Below, in pieces: positions 34,389 through 44,469 of a stretch of 64,000 bases of DNA. The notes under the pieces are model-generated. The model saw nothing but the letters and a program-made list of their open reading frames with translations. It was not told the DNA's origin and ran no database searches. Location of the stretch: assembly GCA_034670405.1 (NCBI GenBank), contig JAXDDX010000040.1:3695001-3759000 (forward strand), in the 5' to 3' direction. The first letter of the stretch is position 1. Every line of letters starts with the position of its first letter. The DNA comes from Hoplostethus atlanticus (Eukaryota > Chordata > Actinopteri > Trachichthyiformes > Trachichthyidae). The translations under genes and the position numbers were made by a program.

Positions 34389-35838
34389 AAAAAACATTTA
34401 CTTCCACTACTATTGCTACTACAATTACAAAGCACTTCACAAAGGAGCAAAAAAAACAAATATAAAGGGCTCCTGAAGTATCAAATCGACATCAAAAGCA
34501 ATGAAAGCTAGGCAGTAAACATGACAGTAAACCATCAAAGCGAGGTCAAAAACACTTCAGCACATAAAAGCAAGTCTATGAAGATGAGAATTAAAAGATG
34601 ATACAGCTTTAGCAGCCTGAGCTCCTCAGGCAGGTCGCTGCAAAGTCTAGGAGCAATACATTTCAATTATACATCACCATCAGCAACACATTGTTGTCTG
34701 ACAGGGAGCAGAAATAGAGAGAGGGAGAGGAGAGTGAAGGAGAGAGGAAAGGAGGGGCGGGGGAGGAGGGAGAGGGTAAGGAGTATAAGCATAAGAGCAG
34801 GAGGACAATATTAAAGGTGCTACATGGAGCATTTTTAAGCATCAATACATCACTGTCTAATTAATTGTGATACAGTGGTATAATTAGTGTAAACCAATGA
34901 GAACACGGTTGAGATGAGTGGTAGCCTCCGTCTCATGCCAGTGGTGTTGTTAGTGCATTTCACATAAACCCTGTTGCTTCCTGCCACAAAGACAAAGACT
35001 GATTCTTCAGTCAAAGGTTTTCTCTTTCGCTGTACTGAAGAGAATGAATGTATTCTGCCTTCCACCCCTTCCACCATCAAGCATTGCCAGAAACCCTGAA
35101 AGCTTGAGCTCCGTTTGCACTAGAAGAAACAGCGCCCGACTTCCTGTTTTGCGTAATCCGTAAGGCAATCCAGTGAGACCTGTTGCCACACAGTGTAAAA
35201 TACATGTACTGTATGTCTATAACCCAGTGTGTACATTACCTTCCACGGTGACAATAAAGGAGTGTGTGGTGAACCCCTGGGTGTTGCTGGCCCTACACTC
35301 GTACTCCCCGTCGTCCTCCTGGGTGATGCTGTCGAAGCGAAGCCAGCGGCCGTGGTTGTCCACCTGCCCGCCCGTCTCGGCCAGGTTACCGTCCTTCTTC
35401 TCCCATTCCACCTTCGGTGTGGGTCTGCAGAGAGAGAGATAAGAGGGGAGGATGGGCTGGGGTGAAAATAGACAGAAAGGCAGAGACAAATACAGACAGA
35501 CAGACAGACAGAGGGTAAGACAGAATTGAATATGGAGGAAAGGACAAGGGAAGGAGAAGGATCGATGGAGAGAGATATGGAGATTAGAGTGAAGCAAACG
35601 GAGAGAGGGGAAGAGTCAGGACTCCAAACACAGATGAATGAGCATGATCTTTCCAATGATGTAATATCCCATCTCATCGTCGTGGCGAAATTATGATGAG
35701 ACTCCATTTATTGCCATGGAGACGGAGCGCTCCCTTTCCCAGGGGAAGGAGGATAATTAGAGCGAACACAAAATAGCAATAGAAGCAAAGAGCGATAAGG
35801 TGATTTAATAAAAACCCTGAGCAGCCTGTGTGTGTGTG

Positions 35839-35887
<49 letters not shown>

Positions 35888-38800
35888 ATATATACGTATG
35901 TATGAAGTCCCATGACCGATATATGATATGAGAGCCAGTACCTTCAATGCTGTCCCTTCAAACCTGACCAAAGCTCTGACATTGCACCAGCAATGTACAT
36001 ACATAGACTTACAATGGAGACACCGGCGTAAGGCACATATAATAATAGGGACTGTCTCTGTCTGGACTTGGCCAACATCATTTTTGGCCCCTTTGGGTGC
36101 ACGTGTAAACGCTGCCTTGAAAAATAGCCTAACCCCTGGCTTAAAAACACAACTGTCAGATACACTTGAGAATGGTTCACCGAGCTCGCCAAAGCCCTAA
36201 GGACATTGACAAGGATGTTTGAGCCGAGGCCATTTAAGCAGACGCAGAGTAAAGTGCTGTCCAAGGTCCTGAATCTTGTCGGCAGGCATTTACATGTGCA
36301 CACGTCAGACATTTCTAAGAAGATAACTATCAAAGTGACGATGTCCTCTCATACTAAATGCATGAACGTATGTGAAGTGTAGCACAGACACCACCGGGGT
36401 TACCGGTGAAGGCACTGGTTCTCTCGGATGATGGCAGAAATACAACTGGACACGGCTGTGTGTGTACATGCTGACTACATCTGGACACGTTTATGTGTTC
36501 ATGCAGGTATTATGTAAGCCTGATTAGCAGGGGAAGAGAACATCAAACAAAAGCCACATGCACTCTTCCCACAAGATTGCAGTTCAAGGACACCAAAAAA
36601 GAGAACTTGCAGAATATCTTTTTATATCTTACATTGGCAGTTTTCCTGCCAGTGACATGTGCTCAATTCTCATACACTAGCTCCCAGAGTCATATATATA
36701 TAAAGAAATGGACTGAGCCTCGTAGACAAATGGCGCTATACATAATGAAGAGTATGGTGGCTCTGCTGGTACTGCTGTTCTGCCTCTGTGGGGCTCAGGG
36801 AGAGAGTGGAGGGGCCCGAGAGAATGACTTCTCCCAACAGGGTAATAGCAGCAAAGGGAGGGAACGCCGCGTGAAAGAACTCAAGACCGAAGTCGAAGCC
36901 ACAGAGACGAACCGCCAGACAACATCCACAACCCCTGACATCCTGGGCTGAGCTGAAAGAGCTGAGGGACATGGTGGTGGTGGGGAGGATGGAGCTGAGG
37001 AACATGGAGGAGAAGGTGGATGAACAGAGAGCAGAGCTGAGCACCACCAAGACTGACCTGCAGCTCCAGAAGAACAAAGTAGAGGAGCTGGGGAAGAGAA
37101 AACAAGGTCCTGGTTTTCAGAATGACAGCCAGCGAGAACGAGGTGAAGGCCGTCAGAGAGGAGCTGAGCACCACCAAGACTGACCTGCAGCTCCAGAAGA
37201 ACAAACTAGAGGAACTGGGGAGAGAAAACATGGTCCTGGTTACCAGAATGACAGCCAGCGAGAACGAGGTGAAGGCCGTCAGAGAGGAGCTGAGCACCAC
37301 CAAGACTGACCTGCAGCTCCAGAAGAACAAACTAGAGGAGCTGGGCAGAGAGAACGCAGCACTACTCTCAGCCATGGCAGACAGGGTGGCTGCCAGCGAG
37401 AAAGCGGTAGACGACCTGAGGAGGGAAAATTCAGCACAAACTGCACAACTATCAGCCGTGGAGGCCAGGATGAACGCCACTGAAAGCCAGCTGGAGGAGC
37501 TGAAGAGCGAGGACGCACGCCGGCTGAAGGTTGCCTTCTCTGTCGGTTTGACAGACTCAGGGAAAGTTGGACCCTTTAATGTTGAGACCACACTGATCTA
37601 CAGAAGAGTCTTGGCCAACTTTGGCCAAGCTTACAATCCTACAACAGGTGTCTTCACAGCACCAGCGAGAGGGATGTACTACTTCAGATTCACTGCTTTT
37701 GAATACTCTGTTTCTTCAGCTGCTTTAATGTTGTACCATAATGACAAGAGAGTTATGTACAACTATGTTTATAACAACGATGGAAGACATGAGTATTTTT
37801 CTAACGCAGCTGATTCTTCAGCTGGAGGAGAGGGATGTGGTATACATGCGTCTCCCCGCAGGGCTATACACTCTACGATGACATTAACAACCACAACAGT
37901 TTCACTGGCTTCCTGCTCTTCCCTGTGTAAGAGAAAGGTCTTCCACAGCCACATACAGTAACACGTGCTGTTCAGCATGAGTGCATACCTTTTAAGCATG
38001 GCTGGTAACCAGGGGGAATCGCTGGTACTGTTCCTGCCATGCTGTACAGGACCACATGATTTTCTGCTCTAGTCTTTAAAGCCCCGCAAGGCTTTTCTTA
38101 GCAGTTACGTATTAGGTATATCCCCATAAAGGGCATATCCTTCTTTGACATACTTTAAATGTGAAAAATAACCATCTAATCCCGTGCTTGGGTTTTTAGG
38201 AATGGGGTTACCCCTTTGTATTTTTCTGGGCCTTTAATTCTTAATTCTTCACAATGAGTGTAATGAGCACAGCAGGGGGTATTAACCTTGAAATTTAGTG
38301 AATTTAGTGAAACGGGTGTTTGAGTGTAAAACAGAGTTGAGTCTGTCACTCAACAATTTTCTGTGAACGTACTTTGAACTTGCAATAAAGCCATAAAGTC
38401 TGGAACCAGTGTATGTTTATTTGATTCTGCACTCATAACCCATTACTTCATGTGTTAAAATAATAAAGACAAAGTCACTGCGGTGGCTGAAAAACCTCAT
38501 AACTCCCACCTGGGTGATTTTCATCTTTTAACTTGAATGACCCGAGGGATAATTAAACCTATTCAGAATGAACCCTGTGTGTATTTATGCACCCTTGCTA
38601 GGTAGCAACACTGTCGCTTGAGCACAAAGCTGGTGTATGTAGAGCATAAAGACATTTGACACATAGCAACATTTTTTGTAGTTTAGGCATATCACACCTA
38701 ATATAACTATATAACTTCAAAAGTAGTGAGTTCAAAAAGAAGCTATGAAATGTTGAACAATAACCGCCCCCTCTCTCAGTTAGCTAGACGCAAGTGAATG

Positions 38801-40004
38801 CAAGTGGAAACACAGTCTATTTACAGTAGATGATAACCATACGGGTCAGTGGGTTGGACACAACACCAATTTAAAAGGCTGCATGAACACATATAATACA
38901 CCAGTGTTACATTATTGATATCATGAGGCTTTTGTACCATAACTGTTGCAGCTATAAGGTCATAACCATAAGGGTCATTGTTTTGTGGCAATGTAGATTG
39001 GCCAATTTGGCAGCAAACATAGCCAACGGTATTTTTTCATGCTACATTTGTTCATTATAGCTCAAGATGTCACCCTCATTGTTTTCGTCCAGTTTGTGAA
39101 TCCTAATCCTAATCCCCATTGAAGATAATATTGCCCATCACCACTACCTCAACACGTTGCCTGTGTATCATTGCTTTAAGAAAAGGAGGCAAATGAATGA
39201 ATGGGTTTCTGCAGAGACGGATAATCCTGACAGACAGACGAACAGGCAGGGAGACAGACACACATGCTATGTACACACACACACACACACACACAGGTCC
39301 TTACAGGCCTTTGGTTAAACACTCAAGGACCAGGCTTTGGCCCTTGAGGGTCACCATAGAGGTAAACGGTCCAGTGGGATGGAAGAGGTGGGGTTTTCTA
39401 TGGCGGACCATGTCATTACCTGTAGAGAGAGAGAGACAGAGAGAGAGACAGAGAGAGAGACAGAGAGAGAGGGAGAGATTGTGAAGCAGGTGAGAAATTA
39501 AAAATCCACAGAAAATCATAAGAAATCAACACACACTAAACTGTAGTTTTTTTTTTTAAATGTCATGGTACATAGGGATGTTTTCTTGCTCCTCTTTTTG
39601 GCGAGACAGAGAGAATGTTTTCAGTTCAGTTCAGTTCAAATGTCCTTTTGGCATTAGCCTGAAATAATTGTTATTGCCAAAGCAAAAACAACAAATGACA
39701 GATTGTTTCAGCCTCCTGTCTGAAGTTGTGACAGGTTAATAGATACTAGAATATGCTCCCATGTATGTATGTGTTTGCGTACAGGCGTGTTTGAAGTTGA
39801 GTGTACTCACTGGGTGTGACTGAGAGGGAGATGGGCGCCTGGGGTAGAATCGTCCTGGCATCTGAATACTGGGCGTGGCAGGTGTAGTCTTCCCTGCTGT
39901 CACTCTTGAGTAGGTTAGCAAAGTACATGTTCCCATCCAGACCGACGATCACTCTCTCGCTCTGCTTGATGTGGATGATCCCTGAGACCCGAGGGGTGGA
40001 GGTC

Positions 40005-40046
<42 letters not shown>

Positions 40047-42066
40047 AGGGACAGGAAAATGGAAAATAGGGGTAGGAGGACGGGGAGAGGGAAGGAAATT
40101 ATGAAGGAAGGAGAAGAGAGAAACGACGGAAAGAAGAAGAAGACGGGAGGATGTGTGGAGGAGGCAGGGAAGGAAAAAATATTATTGCATCATTAATTAT
40201 TGCATTTTCCCTTTGATATAATATTCGCTATGCAGTTCTGACCTTGTCATTTCCTAAACATGCAACTGTCAAACAATAGCATTTTTATTTTTATTTTTCT
40301 TTAAGAGACTCCAAGTTGACGGGAAACCCTGTTCAGTGCAATGCAAGTGCGAATTAAACAAAACTGACAGGCAACTTAGAAGGCACTATTTCATCTGGGC
40401 GTGACGGGTTGAACAGAGAGAGAGAGAGAGAGAGAGAGGAAGGGAGGAAGGGGAGGATAAAGGAGGAATAAAAAGAGGGTAAAACATCAGCTCTCAGTGC
40501 TGCATTCATTAGTTTGAGTGGAAATGGTCTGCAATGCAGCGTAGTGATGCAAAACCATCCGACAGGGAGCTCAGCTGGAAGGACGGATAAAAAACAAATC
40601 CTCACACACGGACAAAGATGCTCAGATTGAATGATTTTTTGGAGAAGGATGTGCAGACGGAGAGGCAGACCGGAAGAAAGATGGGTAGATAGTCTATCTG
40701 CCAGACTGCCTGTCTCCCTGTCACGTACATTGACGATCAAATTGATAGACTGAATAGAAGACACTAAACTAAAGACACACAGAGTGGGACTCACTCCTGT
40801 CCATCCAGTGAATGACTGGGGGAGTTGAGCTGTTAGGAGGGTTGCAGGGTAGAATGATGCTTTGTCCCTCGTCAGCTTTCATACGTATTCTTTGCTGTTT
40901 TGGAAGGATCGGTTGAGCTGAAACACACAAAGAAACCAATTACTCAACTGAGAACATTATATAGCCACTACAGTACATCTATATACTGTCGGAAAACCAG
41001 GACAGCCTCTGGGCCTCATGTACCTTTAATTGAGTTTTCTCCACTATGTCTCTATTGTTCAGGAAGGCAGGAGATGCTGCAGCAAGCCTGCAGTACAAAG
41101 CTGCTACCTTCTCAAGAGCTTGCTCTGCATTTTTCTATATCCTTTCTGCGTATATGGAACAGTGAAGGGTTTCATATACTGCATACAATATTTGTTGCCA
41201 CGTTTTGCTGTTGCTGTAACACTACTGAGGAGGAAGTGATGTTGTTGGGAGACGGTGGAGCTCTTTGGTCTGGGAATGATAGTAACGGCAGGAGGAGAGG
41301 AAGAGGAAAGTGTAGCATTTACAGATAATATCAGAATTATTTATAATCATCGGGGGAGTGAAATGAGTTTTCACATCAAGGGCACAAACCTCTTCTATTC
41401 TACATAATCATGAGATTCTGCAAGTGTATTTTTCCATTCCCCTTCAGCTCCAATCATCCTCATTTCAGGTCCTAAGGATCACTACACCTTAATCTAACAC
41501 AACAGTGATTCAACCTCTAGCCAGTTCATGAAAGCTTTTCAATTTGCTGTTCTAAACACCCGGTGTCAGGTAGGTCTTTCTCAGAAAATTCATCCGGAGA
41601 CAGGAAGTGATGCGTTTTATATTTCTGGTTTGTTTGGAATGAGTAGAAGAAGAACTGGCTAGTTAGCATGACATGGCTGAACAGACACCGACTCAAACTC
41701 AAACTTCATCAACAGAAAATGCAAGGAAGAAGACGTCACTGTACTGGACACACTGTTTGATTGGCAGGTGATCTCTGGGAGTGAGAAACACATCAACTGT
41801 TATTGCATTGCCGTCACTGTAGCCACCACGATGCTAAATTCTTTACAGCGTCCTCTAACTAGTCTGTGTTTACAGCCAGGTGGTTTATTGTAGTCTAAGT
41901 GGTGTCAGGTAACAGACTGACTTCCCACCATCGCTCCTTGCTTAGCAACCCCAGGCACCCCGAGGACTGACTGACATCACCGCTCTGTCTCCAGGCAATG
42001 GTTACCAAGGTAACAAGAGATGCGAGAGCAGGACAGGTGGCCCCAGTAAACTTCACTGAGTCATTG

Positions 42067-42100
<34 letters not shown>

Positions 42101-43037
42101 TAGCTCCCTCTACAGTACATCCTTCATAAGCTTTGTCATCACAATCACGTGACGCGTATGAATCAGCGTGTGTGAAGATGGCTGTTTGTATATACTGTAT
42201 GTGTGTGTGTGTGTTTGTGTGTGACTGTATATGAGTGCCTGTCTGTCCATATGGGTATACAGTATATTTGCATGTGACTGTGAATCTTTGCATGAATGCA
42301 ACTCGATGTGTGAGTGTATCTGTGACCGTGTGTGTGTGTGACTCACACTCGGTGATGAGCCGTATGGTGGGTGTCATGGCGGTTCCCAGGGCGTTGGAGG
42401 CGTAGCAGCGGTAGTAGCCTTCATAACTTCTGAGAGGCTCCTCCCCGTCGGCTCGCAACGTCCCGGACACCTTCTGCTCTGGACCGAACGCCTTTCCATC
42501 CTTCACCCAGCGGAAACTACAGAGAGAGAGAGATATAGACAGAGAGAGAGAGAGAGAGAGGAGGAAAGTGAAGAAGAGAGAGAAAGGGTGAGATAGGGAG
42601 TGGGAAAGAGAGCAAGAGAGAGGGCGGAGGGGAGGGAAGGGAAGCAGTGGGGGAGGGAGGGAGAGAAAGGCAGGGAGGGAGAGGGGGAGAGGGAGAGAGG
42701 GAGGGAGGGAGAAGGAAGGGAAGTGGAAGCAAGAGACAGAAGGAGAGCAAGGAAGACAGAGAAGGAGAGAGAGTGGGGGAGGGAGAGAACGAGCAGCAGA
42801 GAGATTGAGAGGAAAAGAGAGCAGGGAGGGAGAGAGGGGGGGAGTGGGAGAGGGAGCGAGAGAGAGGAGAAAGAGAGGAATGGAGGGAGAGAGATGATTT
42901 TGTTATTGTGGTGATTTTATTAGAAGAACATTTATCGCCATGCCAACAGAAAGACCAAAGGAAGGAAGTGGCCAGACTTCCAGACACACACATCCTGTTT
43001 GTTGATTCTGTTAATCCACTCTTTCAATCACATACTG

Positions 43038-43082
<45 letters not shown>

Positions 43083-43228
43083 TGCCGTGTGAACGACACA
43101 GAGGTCTAGCCAGTGTACTTACGTGGGTGTTGGGTTACCGGTAGCCTCGCAGGTCAGATTGATGTCGTCTTGGGAAAAGGCTGTGTACGATATCGGTACC
43201 TCCGTCAGGACCGGAGGCTGTGACACTG

Positions 43229-43264
<36 letters not shown>

Positions 43265-44216
43265 CACACACCAAACTGTAACAAAACAGATGATACTGCA
43301 GCAATTACTGTAGTCTGCTTTATTCTCCTGTACAGAGGGAGCCTGTCTACCTATCCTGCCATCTCTCCTGTACTACTAACGAAGTTGAACTCAGCAGCCA
43401 TACATTAGACAGGTGTTATTACGCAACACCTGTGGGGTTAGGACAGCAATACATGTATTGTGTGGAGTTTATGCAGTAGAGAGTGGGACCATTTGCAGGG
43501 CCAGCTCTAGAGGTGTGTTTGATCCATCAGTGCCTGCGATATTTCTCCATCTCTCTCTGGGCTGTTGGGGCTCACTTCCAGTTTGTCAGAAGAGCTAAAT
43601 ACTGCACATTAAATGTTGAATTTCAAGCTCATATTTAAGTCCAACTTGCATGGCAAATTAACGACAAATAATGGATCATTACCACATCCTGTTCTAAGTG
43701 CCTGGCTGGAGGATAAGGTCTGCGGCACACACACGGATGGAGGCCGCTCCCTGATGCAGCAGTAACAATAAGACAGATTGGATAGCATGTCTGTGGGAAT
43801 GGTCACTGTCGTAAGCGGTCAAGCACAATCACACACACGCACACACACACCACAAACAGTAACACTTGCTTCTTCGTAATTACTAAAAGTCACTTACTGT
43901 TATGCACTTTATCTGTTTGTCCACGGAAAAGCAAGGAAAAGGAAGGAGAGAGGAAACACTCAGACAAGGGCAGAGGTTTAAATGTGCTGTAAGCTCACAC
44001 ACACACACACACACACACAACATTTTTAACTTGCAGATGCTGAAGTTGGTAGAGAAACAGACAGATTGCACAAGCTGTTTTCCAGCGAAGGAGAACATTA
44101 ATTTGTTTATTGGATTATAAAAACATGTTGACATTATGAAGACGAAGACGTCTGCAGGATTCGCCCTGTGCTCCCTTTCTGGCTCAGACACACTGGCGTC
44201 CCAGATCAATTTACAA

Positions 44217-44248
<32 letters not shown>

Positions 44249-44434
44249 ACCCTTCACTTGCTTCCTCCCCCCCGCCCTCTCTCTCTTTCTATACCCCCCT
44301 TTCTATCTCTCTCTCCACCCCTCTCTCTTTCTCCATTATTCTCTCCCTCCCTTTCTCTATCTTTCCCTCACCTCCTCCATCCCCCTTTCTATCTCTCTCC
44401 TTATCACCCTCAGTCTCTCCTTTCCTTCCTCTCT

Positions 44435-44469
<35 letters not shown>

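Noticed and set aside
37122-37961. Intact 279-aa C1q-like protein
   Set aside because: The frame lacks the signal peptide, starts in the middle of a repeat, and leaves the C1q frame before its conserved C-terminus, so it is part of a broken gene.
42540-42900. Long open frames rich in Arg/Glu/Gly or Ser/Leu/Pro over GA- or CT-rich DNA (also 44.2-44.6, 46.2-46.5, 53.6-54.2, 55.8-56.1 kb)
   Set aside because: Low-complexity purine/pyrimidine tracts stay open in several frames; no domain, start context or splice structure was found.
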